Source of the DNA: Myxococcota bacterium
Lineage (GTDB): Bacteria > Myxococcota_C > UBA6777
Assembly (NCBI GenBank): GCA_963169055.1
Contig: CAUJFU010000086.1
Span: 1 to 16,568, forward strand
Reading direction: 5' to 3'
DNA: 16,568 nucleotides
Both the position numbers and the translations under genes were made by a program. Below are positions 7,032 through 14,077 of this stretch, one piece after another. Position 1 is the first letter of the stretch, and every line of letters starts with the position of its first letter. The notes beneath the pieces were generated by a model. That model did no database searches. It worked only from the letters and a program-made list of their open reading frames with translations, and had not been told where the DNA came from.

Positions 7032-7106
7032 AACACGGGGTCAAGAGGGCTTTGCCCTGTCGTGGGGCGTGAGGTGACACCCCACAAGACCATCCAAACG
7101 AGCAAG
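7032..7106. repeat. Dispersed structured intergenic repeat, copy 1
   Basis: This 75-base element begins ACGGGGTCAAG. It contains hairpin AGGGC-TTT-GCCCT (7046-7058), then hairpin GTGGGG/CCCCAC (7062-7067 and 7080-7085), and a tail AAGACCATCCAAACGAGCAAG. It aligns along its length with 13825-13895. It starts seven bases after the stop of the preceding gene. A minus-strand reading frame passes through both copies (VLWG.T..PT sequence), but the position between genes and the conserved hairpins argue for a non-coding repeat, of the REP or miniature-element kind. It may also act as a terminator or mRNA-end stabiliser. Confidence 0.6.
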
Positions 7107-7214
7107 TCCGATCCCATTCGAACAAAAAATTTTCCTTTTGCCTTGCGCTTATGCAGACTCAGCCCAACGTGCGACGAGTTCGCCCGTTCCCATCTGTTGC
7201 AGGAGCGCTCGATT

Positions 7215-8693
7215 ATGGCTAAGCCGCAGCCCCCCACGTCCCCTTCTACCACCAAAACACCCGCAAAGCCCAAAGGCTCGAAGCTTCCGCCTCCTTCTGC
7301 CCCGCCAAAGACACCCGATCTGCCTGCCCCTTCTGCGGCCTCCAAAGCCCCCACCCCAGAACGCTCGCTGGAAGATCTGTTGCGCAACAAGCTCTCTCCA
7401 CAAGCCCTCGATGCGATGGAACGCGAGGGACTGTTTGCCCCCGGCGCACAAGACCTTTGGGCTGAACACCAAAGCCTTCAAGACGATGACGACGAAAACG
7501 AAGAAGACGGGGATCTCGATTTCTCACAAGTCTGGGGTATTCTGGATTTTTATGACGAAGAAGATACCCGTACACTGATCCAATCCCTTGAAAAAACACG
7601 GCAAGAGCCTCAGGCTCTACAAAGTCTACTTATTCCTCTCAGCTATTCAGACTTTACGAGCGAACAAGGGCGAAAACTCGGAACACTTCGACGCTCTGAA
7701 GAAACTTGGATCGTGGGCGTACTTCCCACATCCACCTTCACGCTTTCATCGCTTCACCCTGCCCCTGCCGCGATCTTGTGGATGAGTGAAGAAGAGGAAA
7801 CTTTGATCGGAGTCCTCCCTTTTGATCCAAAGACTCAACCGCTAATGATCCTCGAAAGCCTCCTCACGATCGCCCTTTCCCCCACAGACAAACGCCCTCG
7901 CCTCCCCGCACAAATCAACGTCAGCCAACGCCGATGGGTCGGCCCCTTCCGAAATCTACTTCAAGGATTCGATATCCCCGTCTTTTATGGTGGACGCCGC
8001 CACCTCGAACGCCTTGCTGGACACTTCTTGCGCCAACAAGATTCGCGCTCTTCGCCCTCCCCGCTGCGTTCTCTTTCGCAAATCCCCGCAGAAGTCGGGC
8101 AAGCCCTTTTTGCAGCAGCCGCCAATTTGTACAAAACCGATTTTTGGCAGCAAGTTCAAGAAGATCAAGTCTTTTTGGTGGATCTCAGCGCATGGGGATA
8201 TGGCCGTTATACGCTCAGTCTTTGTGGAAAAAATCACAAGAATCCCGGGATGCGTGCCTTTGAGACCCTACGCGACTATCGTATCTACGCTCTTTTTGGA
8301 CTCGATATCGATCTACAAGCCCGCATCGGAGAACCCGGATTCCGCTTCTTTGCGCTCGACTACGAAAGCAAAGACGATATCCCTTCGCAAGCCCAAAAGC
8401 TCCAACACCAAAAAAAGTGGCCGCTTGCGGCGTATGAAGCTTTTCCTGTCCTTTCAGTGGTCGGCCCGGACTCTGCGATCCATCCAGCCGATGAAGAAAC
8501 CTACCGTATCGCAACGCTTTTGTGCCAAACCGCCGAAGCCTTGGTTCAACGCCATGGTTATTTGTTTGCCGAAGAAGGCCCCCCTCCAACACAATCCTTT
8601 TCCTTTTCCATTGCACAGCAAAAACGCAGCGCCACCGTGTACATCCCCCACCCTGATCTCCCGCACGACGAAGACGAAGAGTCCACTCTTTGA
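7215..8693 (+). CDS. Unknown protein, acidic paralogue of the product of 5493-7025
   Basis: This 492-residue, probably cytoplasmic protein has a Pro/Lys/Ala-rich low-complexity start (1-50), a helical segment (51-80) and a strongly acidic stretch with DDDDENEEDGD at 90-100. The middle domain (155-275) has RRSEETWIVGV at 159-169, AILWM at 186-190, PRLPAQINVSQRRWVGPFR at 228-246, FYGG and HLERLAGHFL. The C-terminal domain (297-450) has LYKTDFWQQVQEDQVFLVDL and WGYGRYTLSLCG. The middle resembles DUF6930 and the end DUF7309 as I remember them; neither has a known activity, and no catalytic motif is evident. The protein shares this two-domain core with the upstream gene but lacks its N-terminal helix-turn-helix-like module. 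ATG 7215 is preceded by AGGAG (7201-7205) at normal distance; the frame is open further upstream, into the repeat, and that extension is rejected. The 189-base gap argues for separate transcription. Confidence 0.7.
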   Translation: MAKPQPPTSPSTTKTPAKPKGSKLPPPSAPPKTPDLPAPSAASKAPTPERSLEDLLRNKLSPQALDAMEREGLFAPGAQDLWAEHQSLQDDDDENEEDGDLDFSQVWGILDFYDEEDTRTLIQSLEKTRQEPQALQSLLIPLSYSDFTSEQGRKLGTLRRSEETWIVGVLPTSTFTLSSLHPAPAAILWMSEEEETLIGVLPFDPKTQPLMILESLLTIALSPTDKRPRLPAQINVSQRRWVGPFRNLLQGFDIPVFYGGRRHLERLAGHFLRQQDSRSSPSPLRSLSQIPAEVGQALFAAAANLYKTDFWQQVQEDQVFLVDLSAWGYGRYTLSLCGKNHKNPGMRAFETLRDYRIYALFGLDIDLQARIGEPGFRFFALDYESKDDIPSQAQKLQHQKKWPLAAYEAFPVLSVVGPDSAIHPADEETYRIATLLCQTAEALVQRHGYLFAEEGPPPTQSFSFSIAQQKRSATVYIPHPDLPHDEDEESTL

Positions 8694-8770
8694 GCTTCTC
8701 TTCTCGCCTTGGCCCCCAACCCCCACCGAGCGCACCTTTTTTTCCTTGCAAAAAACCAATGAATGGTTCA

Positions 8771-8800
8771 GAACACCCCCCGACTCTTCCCAAAGCACCA
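8771..8800 (-). other. Minus-strand copy of the lipoprotein-leader motif without a gene
   Basis: On the minus strand this reads GGTGCTTTGGGAAG, then AGTCG and GGGGGTGTTC. The first 14 bases are identical to part of the leader of the S74-type lipoprotein gene, and the second block resembles its ribosome site GGGAGGTGTT. No minus-strand gene with a plausible product follows here; the stretch lies in the 150-base gap before purL. It may be a decayed leader, a recombination scar, or chance. Confidence 0.25.
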
Positions 8801-8843
8801 CCACGCCGCTGTTGTGCAACTCCCCACGGTGCAAGGAGACCCC

Positions 8844-11800
8844 ATGCAAACGAACCCCATCCATCCTCTCACCACCCCATCCTCTGATCACAACGCACGC
8901 TACTGGCTGCTCGGCCCGCCTGCGCTCTCGGATTTCCGCCGCAAACGATGGCTTGATACGCTCCGCCCTGTCCTCCCCTCGCTCCACGACCTCGACGCAA
9001 GGCACCTTTACATCCTTGAAAGCGCACGCCCGCTTACATCTCCCGATGAATCCGCACTCCACTCTCTCCTCGGCACCGACGAACCTGTCCCCGATATCTC
9101 TGCGCACAACGCCCTTTTTCTCGTTGTGCCTCGCCTTGGCACGCGCTCAGCGTGGTCTTCAAAAGCCACCGATATCGCGCAGATCTGCGGTATGCCGCAT
9201 ATCCAGCGCATCGAACATGGCATCGCTTATTCACTCGATACACCCGCCTCTTTGGACGCCGTCCATTACAAACAGCTCGCTGGCCTTCTCCACGACCGAA
9301 TGACCGAGAGCGTACTCGATCACACCCAAGCACTCGGTCGCCTCTTCACAGAAACGCAACCCACCCCCCTCTCGACCATCCCGCTGCTTGCGCAAGGAAT
9401 CTCCGCCCTTCAAGACGCCAACCTCGCGCTGGGTCTCGCCCTCGCTGACGACGAGATCACCTACCTTTTGCAAGCCTATCAAGCCCTACAACGCGACCCC
9501 ACCGACGTTGAATTGATGATGTTTGCGCAAGCCAACTCGGAACATTGCCGCCACAAGATTTTTCGCGGATCATGGCGTATTGATGGGCAAGATCAGCCCG
9601 AGTCTCTGTTTTCCATGATCCAACATACCGCGAAAATCACTCCAAACGGCCTATTATCCGCCTACCACGACAACGCGGCAATCTTTGAAGGATGGGACGG
9701 CTCACGGTTTTTCGCAGATTCCGATCACCATTACCGCGCTCACAACGAGCCGATCCACATCTTGATCAAAGTGGAAACTCACAACCACCCCACCGCCATC
9801 GCCCCACATCCCGGCGCAGCGACGGGAGCAGGTGGCGAGATCCGCGACGAAGGTGCGACGGGGCGCGGTGGAAAACCCAAGGCTGGACTCTCTGGCTTTA
9901 GTGTCTCGCATCTGCGCATCCCACACGACCCGCAACCGTGGGAACAGCAAGACCCGGGCAGGCCCGAACGCATCGCCTCCCCCCTTCAAATCATGATCGA
10001 CGGCCCCCTCGGCGCAGCGGCCTTCAACAACGAGTTTGGACGCCCCAATCTCCTCGGATACTTCCGCACCTTCGAGGCTCTTGCCGCCCGTCAACCGACA
10101 CTCACTCACCCCGCGACAGAAACACCCGCTACATCGCACATCTCGGAACCCACTCCATCTTCCTCGCACATCTCGGAAACCACGCCCTCCCCATCGCGCA
10201 TCTCGGAAACCACGCCCTCTCCATCGCACATCTCGGAACCCATGCCATCTTCCTCGCACATCTCAAAGCCACCCTCCTCGCAGATGACCGTCATCCCGAG
10301 AGAATGGCGCGGCTACCACAAGCCGATCATGATCGCGGGTGGACTCGGCAACATCCGTCCCGAACACCTGCACAAAGCCCCCCTCCAAGACGGCGTAGCC
10401 ATCGTTGTTTTGGGCGGCCCTGCGATGTTGATCGGACTTGGCGGCGGCGCAGCGTCTTCGATGAACACAGGGCAGAGCCGAGAAAACCTTGACTTTGCTT
10501 CGGTGCAGCGTGCCAACCCTGAGATCCAACGGCGCGCCCAAGAAGTGATTGATCGATGTTGGGCGCTGGCGGGACGAAATCCGATCTTATCGATCCATGA
10601 TGTCGGAGCAGGCGGGTTATCGAATGCTGTACCTGAGATCATCCATGATGCGGGTTTTGGTGGATGTTTTACGCTGCGAGATATCCCCAATGCTGATCCG
10701 AGTATGAGTCCGCTTGCGATCTGGTGCAACGAAGCCCAAGAGCGTTATGTCCTTGCCATCGCCTCCGACGCTCTATCCACTTTCCAAGCCATCGCTCAAC
10801 GAGAGCGTTGCCCTTTCGCTGTCATCGGCCATACCACAACCTCTCCACAACTTCTCCTACAAGATGCGCATTTTTCCAACCGCCCGATCGATATCCCGAT
10901 GGATCTGCTGTTTGGAAAACCGCCGCGTATGCACCGTGATGTTCGTCGCCTTCCTGCTTTTGGCGATAGTTTCTCCCCCGATGTGATCGATCTTTACGAT
11001 GCAGCGATGCGCGTATTGGCCCATCCCACCGTCGCAAGCAAACAATTCCTGATCACCATCGCAGATCGCAGCGTGACGGGCCTTGTGGCTCGCGATCAGA
11101 TGGTCGGGCCTTGGCAAGTCCCTGTCAGCGATCTTGCCGTGACGGCCTCGGGCTTTGAAGGCTACACAGGCGAAGCGATCAGCATGGGTGAACGCACACC
11201 GATTGCGCTCCTTGATGCCCCTGCTTCGGGAAGAATGGCGATCGGCGAGGCGATCACCAATCTTGCGGCCACAGCGATCCGCGATCTACGCGATATCAAG
11301 CTCTCCGCCAACTGGATGGTTGCCGCAGGGCATCCCGGCGAAGATGCCGCACTTTACGATACGGTGCGCGCTGTCGGACGCGATCTCTGCCCAGCCTTGG
11401 GCCTTGCGATCCCTGTCGGCAAAGATTCCATGTCGATGCGCACGCTCTGGCGCGACGAGGCACAACAAGAACACTGCGTGATCTCTCCGCTCTCTCTGAT
11501 CATCTCGGCCTTTGCACCGATCCCTGATATCCGAAAAACTTTGACGCCGATGCTTCAACAGACCCATAACACCGAAGCAACGGTACTTTTGCTGATCGAC
11601 TTGGGTCACGGAAAACATCGGATTGGCGGCTCGATCCTCGCCCAATGTTATGAACGGCTCGGCACAACCCCTCCAGACCTCGATCAGCCCGAGCGATTCA
11701 AAGCCTTTTTCCAAACGATGCAATCTCTCCACCAACAAGCCTTGTTGCTCGCTTACCATGACCGCAGCGATGGGGGGCTTTGGGCGACTCTTTGCGAGAT

Positions 11801-12989
11801 GGCTTTTGCGGCGCGTACGGGGCTTTCTGTCGATCTGGCCTCGCTTGGCGATCGCCCTAGAGAAGCCCTGTTTTGCGAAGAACTCGGAGCGGTGTTGCAG
11901 ATCCGCAAACAAGATCTTTCGGCTGTTTGCGCGATCTTCCAACACGCTGGACTTCAATCCGATCTCCATGTCCTCGGTTCTCCCCAAGCAGAACCCAAAA
12001 TCGATATCTTCTTGGGCCGCCAACATCTGCTCCAAATGGATCTTCATAAGGCCCTCGAACGCTGGTCGGGCGTAAGCCACCACCTCCAAGCGCTGCGCGA
12101 CAATCCATCGTGCGCCCGCGAAGAGCAAGAAGCGCTACACTCCGATCAACCCGCACTCTACGCCGAAGTCGACGCCTCGATCTTTGAGGATATCGCGGCC
12201 CCATTCATCCAACGCGGTGCGCGGCCCAAGATCGCGATCCTCCGTGAACAAGGCGTGAATGGGCAGACTGAGATGGCAGCGGCCTTTGATCGTGCAGGCT
12301 TTCAATCTGTCGATGTCCACATGACCGATCTTCTTGATGAACGGGTGCAGATCAACGAATTTCGTGTGTGGGTGGCGTGTGGCGGCTTTAGCTACGGCGA
12401 TGTCCTTGGAGCGGGTGTTGGATGGGCGCGATCGATCCAGTTTCATCACAAGATCCGTGATGACTTCCAACGCTTCTTTGAACGCCCAGACACCCTTGTA
12501 CTCGGTGTTTGCAACGGTTGTCAGATGTTGGCCCATCTGTCTCCGTTGATCCCGGGCGCACAAGATTGGCCGCTTTTTTTACGCAACACTTCAGAGCAAT
12601 TCGAGGCACGCCTCAGCATGGTTCGGATCGAAGACTCGCCCTCACTCTTTTTCCAAGGTATGCAAGGGGCCTATCTACCGATCGCTGTTGCACACGGCGA
12701 AGGGCGTGCAACCTTCCGAACGCCTGAACAACAAAAGGCCGCACATCCGCTAGTTGCCCTTCGCTACACCGATCCCCACAAACAACCCACGCTTCGCTAT
12801 CCCTACAATCCCAACGGATCACCCGATGGCATCGCAGCTTTGACCACTCCAGATGGCCGCGTCACGCTGATGATGCCTCACCCCGAACGGGTGTTTCGTA
12901 CCGTCCAACTCTCTTGGCATCCCAAACAATGGCCCGAAGAAAGCCCGTGGCTTCGCATCTTCCGCAATGCTCGTGCTTGGGTCGACTAA
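8844..12989 (+). CDS. purL: Phosphoribosylformylglycinamidine synthase, single-chain form (FGAM synthase)
   Basis: This enzyme converts FGAR, glutamine and ATP to FGAM, step four of purine synthesis, in the cytoplasm. The 1381-residue chain has all domains of the long proteobacterial form. The N-terminal PurS-like domain runs from [13 protein letters not shown]. The linker helix ends in [14 protein letters not shown]. The first AIRS-type domain has [24 protein letters not shown] (312-335) and [17 protein letters not shown]. The second AIRS-type half has [10 protein letters not shown]. The glutaminase domain starts near 1128 ([13 protein letters not shown]), with Cys1223 in GVCNGCQM and the His1346-Glu1348 pair in [10 protein letters not shown]. 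The end ([21 protein letters not shown]) matches enterobacterial PurL closely. All key glutaminase residues are present. An extra segment of about 75 residues (412-487) of Ser/Pro/His repeats sits between GYFRTFE and [15 protein letters not shown]. The start is ATG 8844, with AAGGAG at 8833-8838; the upstream ATG at 8763 lacks a ribosome site. No PurR-type operator was recognised. Confidence 0.97.
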   Translation: MQTNPIHPLTTPSSDHNARYWLLGPPALSDFRRKRWLDTLRPVLPSLHDLDARHLYILESARPLTSPDESALHSLLGTDEPVPDISAHNALFLVVPRLGTRSAWSSKATDIAQICGMPHIQRIEHGIAYSLDTPASLDAVHYKQLAGLLHDRMTESVLDHTQALGRLFTETQPTPLSTIPLLAQGISALQDANLALGLALADDEITYLLQAYQALQRDPTDVELMMFAQANSEHCRHKIFRGSWRIDGQDQPESLFSMIQHTAKITPNGLLSAYHDNAAIFEGWDGSRFFADSDHHYRAHNEPIHILIKVETHNHPTAIAPHPGAATGAGGEIRDEGATGRGGKPKAGLSGFSVSHLRIPHDPQPWEQQDPGRPERIASPLQIMIDGPLGAAAFNNEFGRPNLLGYFRTFEALAARQPTLTHPATETPATSHISEPTPSSSHISETTPSPSRISETTPSPSHISEPMPSSSHISKPPSSQMTVIPREWRGYHKPIMIAGGLGNIRPEHLHKAPLQDGVAIVVLGGPAMLIGLGGGAASSMNTGQSRENLDFASVQRANPEIQRRAQEVIDRCWALAGRNPILSIHDVGAGGLSNAVPEIIHDAGFGGCFTLRDIPNADPSMSPLAIWCNEAQERYVLAIASDALSTFQAIAQRERCPFAVIGHTTTSPQLLLQDAHFSNRPIDIPMDLLFGKPPRMHRDVRRLPAFGDSFSPDVIDLYDAAMRVLAHPTVASKQFLITIADRSVTGLVARDQMVGPWQVPVSDLAVTASGFEGYTGEAISMGERTPIALLDAPASGRMAIGEAITNLAATAIRDLRDIKLSANWMVAAGHPGEDAALYDTVRAVGRDLCPALGLAIPVGKDSMSMRTLWRDEAQQEHCVISPLSLIISAFAPIPDIRKTLTPMLQQTHNTEATVLLLIDLGHGKHRIGGSILAQCYERLGTTPPDLDQPERFKAFFQTMQSLHQQALLLAYHDRSDGGLWATLCEMAFAARTGLSVDLASLGDRPREALFCEELGAVLQIRKQDLSAVCAIFQHAGLQSDLHVLGSPQAEPKIDIFLGRQHLLQMDLHKALERWSGVSHHLQALRDNPSCAREEQEALHSDQPALYAEVDASIFEDIAAPFIQRGARPKIAILREQGVNGQTEMAAAFDRAGFQSVDVHMTDLLDERVQINEFRVWVACGGFSYGDVLGAGVGWARSIQFHHKIRDDFQRFFERPDTLVLGVCNGCQMLAHLSPLIPGAQDWPLFLRNTSEQFEARLSMVRIEDSPSLFFQGMQGAYLPIAVAHGEGRATFRTPEQQKAAHPLVALRYTDPHKQPTLRYPYNPNGSPDGIAALTTPDGRVTLMMPHPERVFRTVQLSWHPKQWPEESPWLRIFRNARAWVD
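10137..10280 (+). repeat. In-frame 30-bp minisatellite inside purL
   Basis: There are four full 30-bp units (10137-10166, 10167-10196, 10197-10226, 10227-10256) and a degenerate fifth from 10257. Each encodes ten residues of the type [10 protein letters not shown] or [10 protein letters not shown]. The period is a multiple of three, so gain or loss of units keeps the reading frame. It encodes a flexible low-complexity loop in PurL that the enterobacterial enzyme does not have. Confidence 0.9.
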
Positions 12990-13059
12990 TTCGGATGGAT
13001 CTTCTTGAGCGGATCGTGCATCCAAAGCAAGTCCCTCAACCAAGGAGCGGAGAAGACGG

Positions 13060-13710
13060 ATGGGACGGCCAGCAGGACGCACGAACAAAGGACACGAGAC
13101 AGAAAAGCAACGGCTCGCGGGCTTAATCGCGGCTCGCCTTCTTCAAGCAGACGGAACCAACGCCAGTTTCCAAGAGCTTGCAGAGGCTTGCGCAGTCAGT
13201 CGTGCGACGTTACGCCATTACTTTCAAGATCATCACGGAGCGCTCCAAGCGGCGATCGATTCTCTTGCCCAACAAGGCGACGAGCACATCGCCAGCGTGG
13301 TCTCTGCGGATCTCGGAACGGCTCGTGATGCGATCTCCGCGCTGATTCGGCTGTTTGCGCTTGCGTGGCAACGCTACGGAGTCGGCCCGATCCAGCGCAT
13401 GGGCCTTGCGATCGGCCTTCACGACGCCCAGATCGGCCCGTTCTACATCCAAAAACTCTTGGAACCCACCCTCCAAGCCTTTGAACAGCGCTTGCAGATC
13501 CACATCCAGCGAGGCGAATTGCGCCCGATGGATACGCGCACAGGCGCGTTGTTGTTGTTGTCTCCGTTGATCCTCGCGCTGCTCCACCAAGAACAACTCG
13601 GCGGGCGCACATGCCGTCCTTTGGATCTTGATGCCTTTCTCTCCGAACACCTCGACGCTTTCTTTCGGGCTTGGTCGCCCACACCGCCCCTCCCCGAACA
13701 AGGGTCTTGA
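13060..13710 (+). CDS. TetR/AcrR-family transcriptional regulator
   Basis: This 216-residue protein begins with a basic arm (GRPAGRTNKGHETEKQRL). A helix-turn-helix follows at about 36-60 (SFQELAEACAVSRATLRHYFQDHHGAL), the TetR layout in which the tyrosine-phenylalanine pair ends the recognition helix. The rest is alpha-helical and would form the ligand and dimer domain; its specificity is not readable. Such proteins are usually repressors released by a small molecule. The start is ATG 13060, with GGAGA at 13049-13053 six bases upstream. It follows purL after 70 bases and precedes the ceramidase-like gene after 367 bases. No TetR-type palindromic operator stood out near either gene, so the target is unknown; it may be remote or its own promoter. 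Confidence 0.88.
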   Translation: MGRPAGRTNKGHETEKQRLAGLIAARLLQADGTNASFQELAEACAVSRATLRHYFQDHHGALQAAIDSLAQQGDEHIASVVSADLGTARDAISALIRLFALAWQRYGVGPIQRMGLAIGLHDAQIGPFYIQKLLEPTLQAFEQRLQIHIQRGELRPMDTRTGALLLLSPLILALLHQEQLGGRTCRPLDLDAFLSEHLDAFFRAWSPTPPLPEQGS

Positions 13711-13824
13711 TAGTCGGATCGACCTCTCGTCTCCGATAGAGATGACGCCGTTGCCAAAAAAGCCGTGTTCGCACCCGTTCAAGCGAGAGCGCCGTTGTTT
13801 TGAAAAACCTGTGCTCTCTTCGCC

Positions 13825-13990
13825 AATACGGGGTCAAGGGGCGACAGTCCCTTGTGGGGTGTGGGGTAAAACCCCACAAAACCATCCCAACAAGCGGCAC
13901 ACCTACCCCACAAAACCATCCCAACAAGCGGCACACCTACCCCACAAAAAAAACCATCTCAACAAGCGGCGCACCCACCCCACAAAAGCG
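13825..13990. repeat. Dispersed structured intergenic repeat, copy 2, with expanded tail
   Basis: The first 70 or so bases align with 7032-7106. They hold ACGGGGTCAAG, hairpin AAGGG/CCCTT (13836-13840 and 13849-13853), hairpin GTGGGGT-AAA-ACCCCAC (13861-13877) and the tail AAAACCATCCCAACAAGCGG. Here the tail, starting with CCCCACAAAA, is repeated in tandem to 13990. The element fills much of the 367-base gap between the TetR gene and the ceramidase-like gene. The part of the gap before it, 13711-13824, shows no gene and no clear signal. Confidence 0.65.
13872..13977. repeat. 34-bp tandem repeat, three units
   Basis: Units lie at 13872-13905, 13906-13939 (identical to the first, 34 bp) and 13940-13977 (38 bp, with four extra A and three base changes), followed by the start of a fourth at 13978. 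Each unit begins CCCCACAAAA and contains ACCAT, CAACAAGCGG and a CACC end. Units abut without spacers, so this is not a CRISPR array. Confidence 0.9.
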
Positions 13991-14017
13991 ACGCCCCTCC
14001 CCTTTTTCGTCGATCCT

Positions 14018-14061
14018 GTTGTACGCTGTGGCGTTTTTCACGAAGCCCTCGCTTCTACAAC
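14018..14061 (+). promoter_or_regulatory. Possible structured 5' leader of the ceramidase-like gene
   Basis: GTTGTA (14018-14023) can pair with TACAAC (14056-14061). Between them are hairpins CGC-TGTG-GCG (14024-14033) followed by TTTTT, and GAAGC-CCTC-GCTTC (14042-14055). The second hairpin abuts the closing helix on its 3' side. The ribosome site AGGA (14067-14070) and ATG (14078) follow at once. No known RNA family is recognised. The first hairpin plus T-run could also be a weak terminator. Confidence 0.3.
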
Positions 14062-14077
14062 TCCATAGGATCGCCCC

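Noticed and set aside
7062-7214. N-terminal extension of the 7215 gene into the repeat
   Set aside because: The extension would encode repeat sequence with no ribosome site, while ATG 7215 has AGGAG upstream.
8763-8843. Upstream in-frame ATG for purL adding 27 residues
   Set aside because: It lacks a ribosome site, the extra residues are not family-like, and the ATG at 8844 has AAGGAG at good spacing and begins next to the conserved N-terminus.
10137-10280. CRISPR-like periodicity of 30 bp
   Set aside because: Units are contiguous, in frame inside purL and diverged; it is a coding minisatellite.
13196-13936. 246-residue minus-strand open frame, and its counterpart at 7022-7390
   Set aside because: They run through the intergenic repeat and antisense to the TetR-type gene and to the start of the 7215 gene. 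Shared residues come only from the repeat.
13872-13990. CRISPR array
   Set aside because: The 34-bp units abut with no unique spacers, and a single-unit relative of the sequence exists at 7080-7106.
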